DNA of 64,000 nucleotides. Origin: Theileria orientalis strain Shintoku (lineage: Eukaryota > Apicomplexa > Aconoidasida > Piroplasmida > Theileriidae). Within the stretch, counting starts at the first letter, position 1; each line of letters starts with the position of its first letter. The stretch is taken from contig NC_025263.1 of the NCBI RefSeq assembly GCF_000740895.1, forward strand, positions 1,860,001-1,924,000, written 5' to 3'. Below, piece by piece: positions 22,067 through 33,399 of this stretch. The notes below the pieces were generated by a model. It was not told the origin of the DNA, did no database searches, and worked only from the letters and a program-made list of their open reading frames with translations. Both the position numbers and the translations under genes were made by a program.

Positions 22067-25000
22067 CTAACTCCAAGTTGAAACTAGTATAGGCTTAACA
22101 CCAAAAGGGTTAATGCCAAATTTATGTTGATTATCAATAGCTTCTTCTGAAACTAGAACAATTTGAGGAAATTGTAAATAGAATTCTTGTGATTTAGAAG
22201 AACTTGTAAAAAAACCTGATGAAATAACTGTAGTAGAAAAATCAGAAATAGCCTCTCCAGCTTGTTGAGAACCATCAGATCCACTAGTTAAAGTAGCCGT
22301 TTGATCTTCAGGTGCTTGAGTCTTGGTACCGTCTTCAGCTTCTTTAGCCTGTTCAGTCTTAGTAGCGTCAGATTCTTTAGCTGGTTGTGCTTCTTTAGCT
22401 GGCTCTGACGTATCGTACACTTTAGCTTGTTGTTCAGCTTCTTTAGCCTGTTCAGTCTTAGTAGCGTCAGATTCTTCAGCTTCTTTAGCCTGTTCAGTCT
22501 TAGTAGCGTCAGATTCTTCAGCTTCTTTAGCCTGTTCAGACTTGGCTTGTTTAGCTTCTTGTGCTTGTTGAGAACCATCAGATCCACCAGTTAAAGTAGC
22601 AGTTTGATCCTGACTAGCTGAAGTTAATGTAACACTAGCTGTATCAGTGGTTCCACTAGTTAAAGTAGCCGTTTTATCTCCAGATTCTTTAGGCTGTTCA
22701 GACTTGGTTTCATCAGCTTCTTGTGCTTCTTTAGCTAACTCTGACGTATCATCCCCTTTACCAGGTTCTTCGGATTTTTTAGCAGGTTGTGCTTGTTTAG
22801 CAGCCTTTGACGTATCGGCCTCGGTGTACACCCAGTTTCCATTCTCCTTTTCAAACGTTATCTCAAAGCCTTCGAATTTGAGAACCAGGACGTTGCTTGA
22901 CTGGTTGTAATCCAGTGTCTTGGGGTATAAGCCGCCACGTTTACTGGAATCGTACTGCCACATCAAAACGTTTTCGAACGTCAGCTTGGTGCAGTTGGCG
23001 GAGTCAGCGATGGTGAAGGTGGTAACATCGCCATTCTGGACCACGCTGTAGGCATTGGTGGCGAGTTCAACAAACTTGGTGTTGTCGTTGGGATCTGTTG
23101 TGTACAGCTTAGGGTTCGACTGCTGGGCAGGTGTAGTGGGAGTGTGAGTAGGAGCAGCTTCGGATTTTTTAGTTGGTTCCTCAGTCTTAGAAGCGTCTGG
23201 TTGTTGTGATTCTTTAGGCTGTTCAGACTTGGTTTCATCAGCTTGTTGTTCTGATTTTTTAGTTTGTTGTTCTGATTCTTTAACCGGTTCCTCAGTCTTA
23301 GAAGCGTCTGGTTGTTGTGATTCTTGTGCTTGTTTAGCAGGCTGTGCTTGTTTAGCAGCCTTTGACGTATCGGCCTCGGTGTACACCCAGTTTCCATTCT
23401 CCTTTTCAAACGTTATCTCAAAGCCTTCGAATTTGAGAACCAGGACGTTGCTTGACTGGTTGTATTCCAGTGTCTTGGGGTATAAGCCGCCACGTTTACT
23501 GGAATCGTACTGCCACATCAAAACGTTTTCGAACGTCAGCTTGGTGCAGTTGGCGGAGTCAGCGATGGTGAAGGTGGTAACATCGCCATTCTGGACCACG
23601 CTGTAGGCATTGGTGGCGAGTTCAACAAACTTGGTGTTGTCGTTGGGATCTGTTGTGTACAGCTTAGGGTTCGACTGCTGGGCAGGTGTAGTGGGAGTGT
23701 GAGTAGGAGCAGCTTCGGATTTTTTAGTTGGTTCCTCAGTCTTAGAAGCGTCTGGTTGTTGTGATTTAGCATGCTGTTGATCTTGAGCTGTAGAACTCGA
23801 ACCCTCCGTTTCACCTGGACGATATACCTTGCCCTTGGTACCATCTTCTGCTTCTCGTACAACGACTCTATCACCATGTCTCCCATCCTTAGGTTGCCAT
23901 ACAACGTTACCAGCTTTTGTTACCTTTTCAATTAAAAATCCTTCCTTACAAGTCCAACGTTGAGCTTTATTAACTGTATCGTGTTCATATACAACCTGAT
24001 CAGTGCTTTCCGTCAAATCGATGTTCACAGTAATTAAATGTGGACTACCTGCAGTTTGTGATGATTCTTGTCCAGCCTCAGGTGTGCCAGATACTGGTTC
24101 AGCAACAGGTTTCGTTTCTTCTTTTGGCTGTTCTGGTAGTGTAGTCGGTTGTGACTCGGGTACGGTTAATGGCTGTTGTTCTGGTACATACTCAGGCTGA
24201 GAAGGTGCTTTGGACTTAGATTGGTCAGGTTTTTTTGATACATATTTCTTTTTGCCATCTTTTCTATAATACACAGTATCGTAATGATTCCAGGTATCTT
24301 TTTTTTCGTTGTATATTACTCCTTTATCTTCGTCTCGTACTACTACGTGTTTGTAGCCTTTATAATAGCTCGATGATGTAGGTTCGTCTAGATCGTGTTC
24401 TCCTGTTTTCCAAACTTCTTTATCCTCACATTTAACTAGTACACATTTTGCATCAGTGTCAAGCTCAATTAAATAGTCGTTTTTTAAATTCTCGTAATAT
24501 TTTACAGTGTATTTATCAGAAGAAAGTTCCACGGTGCTACTCGGATCTGAATCGTCGGTTGTGAAAAACTTAATATTAGGCTGCTCTTCAGTATCAGGTA
24601 GTTTTTTTAAACTAGGTTTAGATCGAACGGGTGAAATAGAAGAGTTCTGTCCGAAAAACTTAGGTACGCTTATTGAGCTTGTTCCGAAACCAGGAACGTC
24701 TATATAAGTATCCACGGGGGTTGAATCACCTGCTTGATCATGTGAGGAACCAGCATTTCCTTCTGAATAGTCAGTCGGATATAAATTGTTAGTCAGAATT
24801 GCGGATTGCTGAAGTTCGGGTGTAAGTAAAGTGGAATCTCGTGTGACAAGTGAATTTAAACTTTGTAAAATAGCACTAGAAATAGTTCCGTGGTTGTCGA
24901 AGGAAATACTCTTGCTGATTTTGAAAATCCACTTGCCATTTATAAACATATAACCAAGATATCCATCCCTAAAAATAATCCACATTACTTTAGCTCTGTT

Positions 25001-25486
25001 GTTATAAACGATCTTAATAGGATATTTACGTTGGGACGGGTCGCTACCACCAGATCCGTCGGCCTGGTCCGTAGAGGTCTCAGTTGAAGTTGATTGAACA
25101 CTACTGGGTTGGCCAGAAGTGCTTGATTGTTCCTCTGAAACATTTACTGAATCGGTAAAAGTTGATTGGCTACTAAAGGTGCTAAGGGTATCAGTATCAG
25201 TCTCTATCCATACTTCGGTATCATTTTGCTTAACTTTCACACATCTGGTTCCTTCATTCAGGTTATACTCATGTACATTACCAGCTAATCCGAGTTGTCT
25301 GTGTTCAAACCCGGTACTGTTGATTTCGGATTCTTTTGTACCATCTGAAGTTACAAGCTTTAAATCAGGTGGTCTGCCCGAAGAAAAACCTCTAAAATTT
25401 CTAGAACCAGTGGATTCTACTAGATTATTGCGATACAAAAAGAGGGAAAATGTAAAAACATATAGTAGAACATTAAAAATGTTCAT
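22067..25486 (-). CDS. Large secreted FAINT-domain protein with internal duplications
   Basis: Single exon of 1,139 residues from the ATG at 25486, with a signal peptide (MNIFNVLLYVFTFSLFLYRN). The first FAINT unit (about 39-200) seems split by a Ser/Thr/Gln insert of some 55 residues. A second unit lies near 310-410 (FFTTDDSDPSSTVEL). A third, of the STD/GFLIEKV type, is near 490-565. Then come two almost identical units containing YTTDPNDNTKFVELATN and GGLYPKTL, joined by Glu/Lys/Gln/Ala-rich linkers. The C-terminal part holds tandem repeats of a 14-residue unit (EQAKEAEESDATKT). There is no C-terminal anchor. The tail (FGINPFGVKPILV) is ordinary. The protein is probably exported; its function is unknown. 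Confidence 0.9.
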   Translation of the reverse strand: MNIFNVLLYVFTFSLFLYRNNLVESTGSRNFRGFSSGRPPDLKLVTSDGTKESEINSTGFEHRQLGLAGNVHEYNLNEGTRCVKVKQNDTEVWIETDTDTLSTFSSQSTFTDSVNVSEEQSSTSGQPSSVQSTSTETSTDQADGSGGSDPSQRKYPIKIVYNNRAKVMWIIFRDGYLGYMFINGKWIFKISKSISFDNHGTISSAILQSLNSLVTRDSTLLTPELQQSAILTNNLYPTDYSEGNAGSSHDQAGDSTPVDTYIDVPGFGTSSISVPKFFGQNSSISPVRSKPSLKKLPDTEEQPNIKFFTTDDSDPSSTVELSSDKYTVKYYENLKNDYLIELDTDAKCVLVKCEDKEVWKTGEHDLDEPTSSSYYKGYKHVVVRDEDKGVIYNEKKDTWNHYDTVYYRKDGKKKYVSKKPDQSKSKAPSQPEYVPEQQPLTVPESQPTTLPEQPKEETKPVAEPVSGTPEAGQESSQTAGSPHLITVNIDLTESTDQVVYEHDTVNKAQRWTCKEGFLIEKVTKAGNVVWQPKDGRHGDRVVVREAEDGTKGKVYRPGETEGSSSTAQDQQHAKSQQPDASKTEEPTKKSEAAPTHTPTTPAQQSNPKLYTTDPNDNTKFVELATNAYSVVQNGDVTTFTIADSANCTKLTFENVLMWQYDSSKRGGLYPKTLEYNQSSNVLVLKFEGFEITFEKENGNWVYTEADTSKAAKQAQPAKQAQESQQPDASKTEEPVKESEQQTKKSEQQADETKSEQPKESQQPDASKTEEPTKKSEAAPTHTPTTPAQQSNPKLYTTDPNDNTKFVELATNAYSVVQNGDVTTFTIADSANCTKLTFENVLMWQYDSSKRGGLYPKTLDYNQSSNVLVLKFEGFEITFEKENGNWVYTEADTSKAAKQAQPAKKSEEPGKGDDTSELAKEAQEADETKSEQPKESGDKTATLTSGTTDTASVTLTSASQDQTATLTGGSDGSQQAQEAKQAKSEQAKEAEESDATKTEQAKEAEESDATKTEQAKEAEQQAKVYDTSEPAKEAQPAKESDATKTEQAKEAEDGTKTQAPEDQTATLTSGSDGSQQAGEAISDFSTTVISSGFFTSSSKSQEFYLQFPQIVLVSEEAIDNQHKFGINPFGVKPILVSTWS
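22778..23210. repeat. Internal direct repeat, copy 1 (433 bases)
   Basis: Matches 23333-23765 at an offset of 555 bases (185 codons), with only two differences that I can see. It encodes one whole FAINT unit plus its Glu/Lys-rich flanks in the gene at 22067-25486. Confidence 0.9.
23333..23765. repeat. Internal direct repeat, copy 2 (433 bases)
   Basis: Second copy of the repeat at 22778-23210. One visible difference changes Asp to Glu in the strand after PKTL; another lies in the Gln/Ala linker. The near identity points to recent duplication or ongoing conversion. Confidence 0.9.
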
Positions 25487-27157
25487 AAATCATGATTTGG
25501 GTTTAAAAATAAACCTCTATATAAAACTATACAAAATAAAGGTTTTATGGTTTTAGGGAATATATAAATAATTTTAAATCCAAAACATTTCAAACTCGTA
25601 CCAAATAACCTAAATATAAATTATAAAATTACTCCATTTTAATAAAAATAGCCCATTCTCAAGTCCAGTTATAAAGGAAATCACTGGGGTTAAGAAGGAC
25701 AATCAACACCTAGAGTAGACAGTATTTTATATAAAATTTCACTTTTTTTAAAATGTTTTTTTATAATTATATGACAGATAATAACTGTTAAAATATATTT
25801 GCCTTTTTTTGTTGGCAATAACACATAGTATAAGTCTAATACAGTTGCTGCTGGCCTCCGGTGTAAATATAACCATTATGAAGCTACACACTCCTAAAAC
25901 TGCTATGATTACTAGTACTTCTAATTGTAATAATAGCTTTAATCTAATAATTTATATAAAGTACTTTCCCATTGTTATATAAGTAATTTGTCTACTAAAT
26001 ATTTTATCCCACTCATACTTTTTAATTTTAAATATTTTTAGTTTCTATTGTTAAAATACTCCTAATATTTACTAATAACTAATATTTTATCATATCTACC
26101 AACACCCATTTTATTCAAACTAATAGTAAGCTATTTGATAAATTATTACCTTCCGCCTTCAACTCGGTGGATTCCATTGAATATCTATTCCATTTATTAG
26201 CATATATTCCAGTTCTTATATTCTACAATGATTCCTATTGAATTTTTCAATAGTTAATATTTGTTTAAATTAAGATGTGTATCGCTCATGTTGTTGAAGA
26301 TTTGTTAGACAAGTGTGTAATGGCAATAATGAAAAAGTTGGTGGCTTAAAATTCAATTTGTGTTCTCAGTTGAATTATAAAAGCTGATGATTGGAATCAA
26401 TGGTTATTTTATATTTGTACTAAGTTATTTTGAGTGTTAAAAGCCTTCAAAAATGCTTTATTTATTGGACCCGATGTGTACCCAATAATGAAAATATCCA
26501 TTCAGCAACGACTTATGGGGAAAAGGCAGCTCATATTAACTTAAATATATTAAGCTATAGCATAAAATGTTTTAAGTCTTCAAACTAATAACCTATAACA
26601 CACAATTACACTAGAAGGTCATTACACGTTGGTACATAGCTAGATGATATTTCGCATAAACTAATCTTTATTCCATCAAAATATATTAATATCTCTCTTT
26701 ATCTTATTTTAAATAATCATTCTAATCGATACTAATTCTTGTAACGACTATTACATCAAATGTTCCTTTTTAAACATCAGATCGTTTAAACAAAAAATAT
26801 ATTAAAATATCCAAATACGGTATTTACAGTTAAACATAACGTGATTTGTAAGAGATATACATTAACCGTCTATATGATATAAGAAAATATAATTTACACA
26901 TTCGAATTTTGTAAAAATAATGAAATCTTTTATACTAAATTATCAGATCTGAATCTAAATTTTCACCATTTTATCGATTTAGCGTTTACACATTTGAGCA
27001 TCTAGCGTCCCATTTTAACATTCAGGGTAATTAATATCAATTCCCCCTTTCAATTAGTAGATATCACTGTATATTATCTTTTGAGAAGTGGCCAATAGCC
27101 CAAGAACAAATGTGTTAATCATTACTTAATCTTAACTTATAAATCATATAGTCAGCC
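25487..27157. other. Long AT-rich intergenic region (divergent promoters)
   Basis: About 1.7 kb between two divergent start codons. It has no open frame with coding character, no tRNA-like cloverleaf and no evident tandem repeat. It presumably contains the promoters of both flanking genes. Confidence 0.5.
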
Positions 27158-28303
27158 ATGTCAGACGTTCCGATAGATCTTGACAGTAGCGAACTGTTTT
27201 CAAACGATCACTATACAGTTTCCGTAAGTACGGAACCCTACGACACACTCAAACTGTTTACCATAGTAACTTACAGGGTGACGTACAAAGACGATATTCC
27301 GTTTCCGTATGAAATGTTCTTGTTTCTATACAAGAGGCCGTTTGGAAGTGTGTTTACTCTTAAAACTAGCAAAGTGGTTGACACAGTGCAAGTCTTTTAC
27401 AACATATCCAACACAGAGAAACCTTTGGTTGTTGGATTCTATGCAGCATATGAAAAGAAGTACTTCAGCTACGAGCAACTAACAGAAGCAAAACTTTTTC
27501 CGTTCTCAACAACAGACTTTATTGGCCAGGATGGCTTACTCAAGAGCCTGGTAGAAGAGAACAGCAAGCATAACAAGAAGTTGAAGTTAGTGGTTAGCAG
27601 ATATACAAACAACGTCAATGTAAATGAAATAAGATGCAAGTTCGACAACTTCACGCGCGTTATCTACATTCCTCAGCAAGATCAAACAAAAGAATCATTG
27701 TTATACCTTAACTTTATGCTGAACTTGAGGCCAAACAATGACATAACCAAGGACCGACGTGACAAAGTACATAACGGCTGTTACGATGCAGTGGTGGTAT
27801 ACTACTCCGCCAGATATGTAAACATAAGGGTCCCTTTAGTGGTCGAGCTAATTGAGAACGGAAAAATTTACTACTTCAGTCGCCTAACTGACGAGACTGA
27901 AACTTACTGGAGGCAGTTCGAAATTCATAATTTAAACAGACAGGACGAGTTGGTGTATATTATTAGGTCGACTGACCGACTGGTTAGCATAGAGGACAAG
28001 TCGAAATACTCCAGGTTTGGGGACGGTGATATTTCTGACTTCTACGTAAATTACCCTACCTTCATCAGCGAACCGCCGACCAAGCACGGCTTTAAGGGGT
28101 TCCAAAAGGACATTGAGGAGGCAGAAACTGCATCTTCAGGGTCTGGCCACGAGCTCGTTGTGGGCGCGAAGCCCAAAAGCTCACCTAACCCTGCTATCAC
28201 ATTTTTCGTCGGGATGATAGGACTTAGTTGCGGCATTGGAGCTGCCGTTCTACTTTTCAAGTACTACCGCTCAACGGAAATAAAGATGCAACGTCTTTAC
28301 TGA
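27158..28303 (+). CDS. Hypothetical protein with C-terminal transmembrane segment
   Basis: Single exon of 381 residues from the ATG at 27158. There is no N-terminal signal peptide. The body is beta-rich with many Tyr, Phe and Val residues (for example YRVTYKDDIPFPYEM). A Gly/Ser/Glu-rich hinge follows near 320-340. One transmembrane helix lies at about 350-370 (ITFFVGMIGLSCGIGAAVLLF), with a short basic tail (KYYRSTEIKMQRLY). It could be tail-anchored with a cytosolic head. It shows none of the FAINT hallmarks. I do not recognise the family. It stands alone between intergenic stretches and converges on the nucleotidyltransferase gene. Confidence 0.75.
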   Translation: MSDVPIDLDSSELFSNDHYTVSVSTEPYDTLKLFTIVTYRVTYKDDIPFPYEMFLFLYKRPFGSVFTLKTSKVVDTVQVFYNISNTEKPLVVGFYAAYEKKYFSYEQLTEAKLFPFSTTDFIGQDGLLKSLVEENSKHNKKLKLVVSRYTNNVNVNEIRCKFDNFTRVIYIPQQDQTKESLLYLNFMLNLRPNNDITKDRRDKVHNGCYDAVVVYYSARYVNIRVPLVVELIENGKIYYFSRLTDETETYWRQFEIHNLNRQDELVYIIRSTDRLVSIEDKSKYSRFGDGDISDFYVNYPTFISEPPTKHGFKGFQKDIEEAETASSGSGHELVVGAKPKSSPNPAITFFVGMIGLSCGIGAAVLLFKYYRSTEIKMQRLY

Positions 28304-28554
28304 TCCACGGCCTTCTCATGTACTATATATACTTATAAGTATAAACACATTAATATATATCTACTTCAGTTTACTTATACTACTGTATATACTTATGTGA
28401 ATATACTATAACATACCTAGGTATACCGACCTAAGTATAGTTAGGGACGGACGTATCAAATAACCACTTAATTGCCTACTAAATATCAAGTAACACCCAC
28501 ACACACGTAATATACACATATTTACCTCAATATACAATAGTTATTTGATGAAAA

Positions 28555-30204
28555 TTAGCTTTTGCTCAGTAGCGACTTAAGTGTGCTACCTGCCCGGAGT
28601 GTCTGATAGGCCTTTCTGAACTCATTTGTTATTCTGCTTCTCTGGTGAATGGATATATTAGCCACGTCAATCCCTATTTCAAAGGGGTTGTCAACATGTA
28701 AATACGGGCCACCTAGCGTTGACTTTTCCAAATTTGCATCTGGGTCCTCCGTGTCGGTGCCCAGTCTCATGTTAAATTCCGACAAATCAACGCTTCTGAT
28801 CAGGATCGGCTTCCCTTGGGAGTGCAAGTTATACCAGCCGTAGTACCTACGAGCTTGTAGACATAAATTTAAACCCTTACATTCAGCACATAGGTAATAC
28901 ATAGCTAACTAATACAGCAGCAAGGGGCCACACACTAGACTCAGGTGACCACCTTAGATAAACAAGTCAAAATTAACTTCCTCTTACCTGAAAAAATTAA
29001 TTAAAAGCGTCCTATCGTCCAGAGTGTTAGCCTTTCCTTTGGATAAAAAGTTCAATTCTGCCCTAATTTTATTCATATCCGTTGAGAATCTACAGTCCAC
29101 TCCTGCTACGTAGTTTGGGGGCTCATTCGTCGAGAACGCCAAGTCTTGAAGCGATGGCAATAGAGGTGGGCTACAATTCTGCAAGAAATGGATTACCATC
29201 AGCGAAATCGCAAACGAACTCAATGTTCCACGCGAGCGGTCGTTTATTCCTTTACTTTTGGCCCACATTTTCAACAACAGTATCAGGCCCCTCACTCTCG
29301 GCTCAAACGAGACGTAGCTCCCGACCAGAATACTATTCGCCACCGCCAAAACGTTATTTACCGAAATATCAATCGAAGGGATGCTTTCGCACTCAAAATC
29401 CAAAATTTCTACAAAGTTGTTATTAAACCTTACTCACAATACTACTACTTCGTACCTAGTTCCTAATAGCTATCACAAACTAGTAACCTTACCTTGTTTA
29501 TTTAAACTTTCTTCGACTATCTTCACAGGCCTCTTCTTGCTGTCCCTTCTCCAATTAAGTATTGGTATTTTGGCCGTAAACCTGTTTTGAATCACTCTTG
29601 TTGGAGACAGTGGACTTAGCACCGTCGCTATTCTCCTCAAGTTCCTTATTACGGCGCTCCTGGAATTAACGTTTGGTATCTCCACACACACGTCCAGGTC
29701 GCTCCCTTCCGTCCACAGTCCATTTATTGCGCTTCCAAACAACGACACTGAGCACTTGGGATTCACTTGATCCCTCAGCGCCCTCTCCAAGAATTGCGCA
29801 ATTTCCGTATTCCTAATTTTCAAATCAATGTCACTAACATTATTAGCGATTACATCAGACAAATCATCAGAATTAGCGTCATTTTCCAAATCTTCATTCT
29901 TCAAGCCACTACTGTGCGATATTACATTATGAAGGGGCAGATTACTTATACTATTGAGCGATTCAGGGTACAAGTATTCATCTTCGTCATAAACATCTGA
30001 ATCAGATTCAACCTTCTCATATGTCAAATTAACTGACTCAAAAGGGTCTTTTGACTCAAAATTTGTAGATTTGTTCGATATAAATCTACTAACATTATGA
30101 GAGTAGCCAACAGCTCTCGTATTAAAACTCTTGGCATTAACCAGCTTTATAACATTTTCGTAATAACGTAAATTTACACACCTTTTACAGGAAAACATAA
30201 ACAT
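28555..30204 (-). CDS. Terminal nucleotidyltransferase (Cid1/TUTase/non-canonical poly(A) polymerase)
   Basis: Three exons, 30204-29493, 29408-28988 and 28846-28555, encode 474 residues. The catalytic palm has the family signature SLFGSAINGLWTEGSDLDVCVEI, with the first two catalytic carboxylates in DLD. The third is in SIDISVNN. The central domain follows (VRGLILLLKMWAKSKGIN, LSSFAISLMVIHFLQ, PPLLPSLQDL), and the PAP-associated end carries GPYLHVDNPFEIG. Such enzymes add uridine or adenosine tails to RNA. The first about 55 residues are basic and Asn/Ser rich (MFMFSCKRCVNLRYYEN), compatible with mitochondrial or apicoplast import, but this is inference. Substrate preference cannot be told from the sequence. 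Confidence 0.88.
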
Positions 30205-30741
30205 TTGTATTAATGGTGAAAAATATATGGAATCTCACTGTATTCATTTTTACACAAACTAAATTAATTTACTCAATTATTAATCATAATTGAGAAAAAC
30301 TACAACAATTCTAAAAAGTTTAATCTACAAGTTTGCTTATAAGTCAAATAATAATATCAAATAACCATTCTACATCGATCTTAGATTAAATGTGCAATGT
30401 GAATAAAACCGTGGTTTGGGTTTAACGCTGACCCAAATAATCTGAATTTAAGTCCACAAGTAAATAATAAAATTTAGACATTAAAAATTAATTAATAAAC
30501 AAACAAAAATGTTAGAATAGTATGTAAATCGGAGATAACACATCCCCACTAATCCCAAACAATCTTCCTTAAAAAGCATCTATAAACACATTATAAATAT
30601 ATTTGTTTATTCGCTTTCTTAGCAATTAAATACATTCCTATAATCTATTGTAAAAAATATTAAAAATTGTTGTTTATGTTTCGAAACATAACATTTTAAT
30701 GTAGAATCATTGTCAACTGTAATTTATCTTTACCCGTACAA
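30205..30741. other. Divergent promoter region
   Basis: AT-rich spacer between the divergent nucleotidyltransferase and Hsp60 start codons. No known motif can be asserted. Confidence 0.5.
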
Positions 30742-33173
30742 ATGATTTTGTCAACTTTACGCAGTAAATATCCTATAAAAAACCCGTTTAATATTTCCAA
30801 TAAAATCAGAAATATAAGGACCCAGTACCGTTATATTAGCAAGGAAATAAGACACGGAACAGAATGCAGGCAAGGCCTATTATCAGGGTGTAACCAACTA
30901 GTAGATGCAGTAAGCGTAACCCTAGGACCAAAGGGACGCAACGTGATAATATCATCTTCATTTGGGCCTCCAAAAATAACAAAGGATGGAGTGACAGTCG
31001 CAAAGTCAATAGAGCTCCCAGGGAAACTGGAAAACATGGGAGCACAATTGATCAAACAAGTGTCATCGAATACAAATGATAAGGCAGGAGACGGAACAAC
31101 AACAGCAGCAGTGCTGGCGAGAGCAATATTTAAGAGAGGGTGTAAGTTGGTCGATTCAGGACTTAATCCAATGGATTTGTTGAGAGGTAAGTAGTATTGA
31201 GTTAGGAATTATATAAACACGAGTATTTGTTAAGCTAACGATAAACAATTAAGGGATCAATGTGGCAATTGAGAAGGTGACAGGGTTCCTGGACGGCCTG
31301 AAAAAGGAAGTGACGACGGACGAGGAAATATTGAACGTAGCAACGATATCAGCGAACGGAGACCAGGTGGTGGGAAAACTAATCACGGACGCAATGAATA
31401 AGGTACAGTTTAAGAACGAGTGTATGGCTGGTGCATTTGCCAATAGCTATCGACAATATTGACAATTGAGTAGGTGGGAAAGGACGGAACGATAACAGTG
31501 GCAGAGGGGAAGACGCTAAACCACGAGCTGGAAGTAGTGGAGGGGATTAAGTGGGACCGAGGCTACATATCGCCGCACTTCGTAACGAACGTGAAGGACA
31601 TGAAGGTGGAGTTTGATAGGCCCTACGTGCTTCTGTGCAACGAAAAGGTGTCAAACGTTAAGACAGTGCTGCCAATACTGGAGCACGTGCTGCAGCAGCA
31701 GGCGCCGCTGTTGATAGTGTCGGAGGACGTGGACGGAGACGCACTGGCAATGCTGATAGTGAATAAGCTGCGTCTGGGCATAAAGGTTTGCGCAGTGAAG
31801 GCACCAGGTAAATATAGGTTTATTGGCGGCAGTAGCATTATTAGTAGTAGCAGTTAGTTAGCGGAGACTAATACAAAGTAGGATTCGGAGAACACCGCAA
31901 AGCGACGCTGCTGGACATAGCAGAAATGACAGGAGCAACTGCACTGGGAGACAACGAAAATTTTAAGCAGCAGGAGGACGACATGGTCTCGTACCTGGGA
32001 AGAGCAAAGAGCGTGACGGTGACGAAGGACCACACTATCATCGTAGAGGGCATGGGAGACAAGGCGCGAGTGGAGGAGCGCTGCGAAGGACTTAGGTCAC
32101 TAATTAAAGTGACGGAGTCAGAATACGAGAGAGATAAGCTGAAGGAGAGGCTAGCAAGACTAACAGGAGGAGTGGCAATAATAAAGGTAACAAACAATAG
32201 TTAAAAGTAGCAGAAAAGTAGCATCTATTTTGCAATTATTATTTATTAATTTATGGTATTCAATTAGTAGATATTAGTGATTTCTATTTACGTAGCATTA
32301 ATTAGTTATTTCTATTCAATTAGTAGTAATTAGTGGCTGCCACAAGAAATAAATAATACAATAGGTTGGAGGAGCGAGTGAAGTGGAAGTGAATGAAGTA
32401 AAAGATAGAGTAGAAGACGCACTTTGCGCAACAAAAGCAGCAGTGGAGGTAAGAGTGAGATTAGATATTCTAGTAAATAAGCCTAAAAGAGGAATAATAG
32501 GCAACCAACTACAAACTAGCAATATATAACTATTAACTATAAACAAGCAATGTGTAACTATTACCAAGCAAATAGCAAATAATAACTAGCATTAACAATA
32601 AGCAAATTTATGTAACAGGGAGGCATAGTGCCAGGAGGAGGAACAGCATTGTTTTACGCAAGTAAAGTGCTGGATGAGCTTAAAACGAAAAACTATGATC
32701 AGAAAATGGGAGTAGATATAGTGCGTCAAGCAATACAAGAACCAATGAAACAAATAGCAACAAACGCAGGCTACGAAGGATCAGTGATAGCTGACACACT
32801 AATGAAAGAAAATGATCATAGTAAAGGATTCAACGCACAAACAGGAAAGTTCTGTAACATGTTTAAAGAAGGTAGGAAATAAATAAGTTAACAAGCATAA
32901 TTAAAGTAATAGAGTAGAAGATTATGATGATGGAAGGAGTAGAAATTAGAAATTAGTTACACACTAGGATTGAAATAAGAAGAAAGAAAATTTAATTAAA
33001 AAAGAGAATAGAAGACTTACTAATATTTAGGAATACTGGATCCAACCAAAGTAGTTAAAACAGCACTGACAGACGCAGCATCAGTAGCATCACTAATGAC
33101 GACCTCAGAAGTAGCAATATTCGAAAATAAAGCAGAAAAAAATGAAGAACAACAAGGAAATCAAATGTATTAA
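30742..33173 (+). CDS. HSP60: Mitochondrial chaperonin Hsp60 (Cpn60)
   Basis: Seven exons: 30742-31186, 31254-31402, 31474-31807, 31882-32186, 32365-32448, 32619-32871 and 33031-33173. All phases fit, giving 570 residues. The N-terminus is a basic mitochondrial presequence ([20 protein letters not shown]). Chaperonin landmarks run in order: [74 protein letters not shown] and [18 protein letters not shown]. It folds imported mitochondrial proteins with Cpn10. The C-terminus ends in Glu/Gln/Asn residues and lacks the Gly-Gly-Met tail common in Hsp60. The second intron would add a short in-frame stretch ending in a stop if retained. Acidic nucleotide-site residues appear intact. Confidence 0.96.
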
Positions 33174-33399
33174 AAAAAATTAATCTAAAAATAAAACATA
33201 GATGTACATGATAAAGTAAATAGTTGTGTGGCAAATAAATATATAAAACAAAGTAAAAAAAAATTATGTAGAATATAAAAAGATATATATTAATGTTTAA
33301 AAAAATGATAAAGAAAAAAGAGATGTAAAAAAGGAAAATTCAGAAAAATAAAGATGTAAAGATCGCAAATAAATAGAAAGGAGCGTAAAGTAGAAGAAA

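Noticed and set aside
22430..22560. Short tandem repeats that might suggest a CRISPR-like array
   Set aside because: They are in-frame repeats of a 14-residue coding unit in a eukaryotic gene, without unique spacers.
28310..28460. Tata-rich short palindromic words near the 3' end of the tail-anchored gene
   Set aside because: These are simple AT and TATA repeats expected by chance in this composition; no defined terminator or element.
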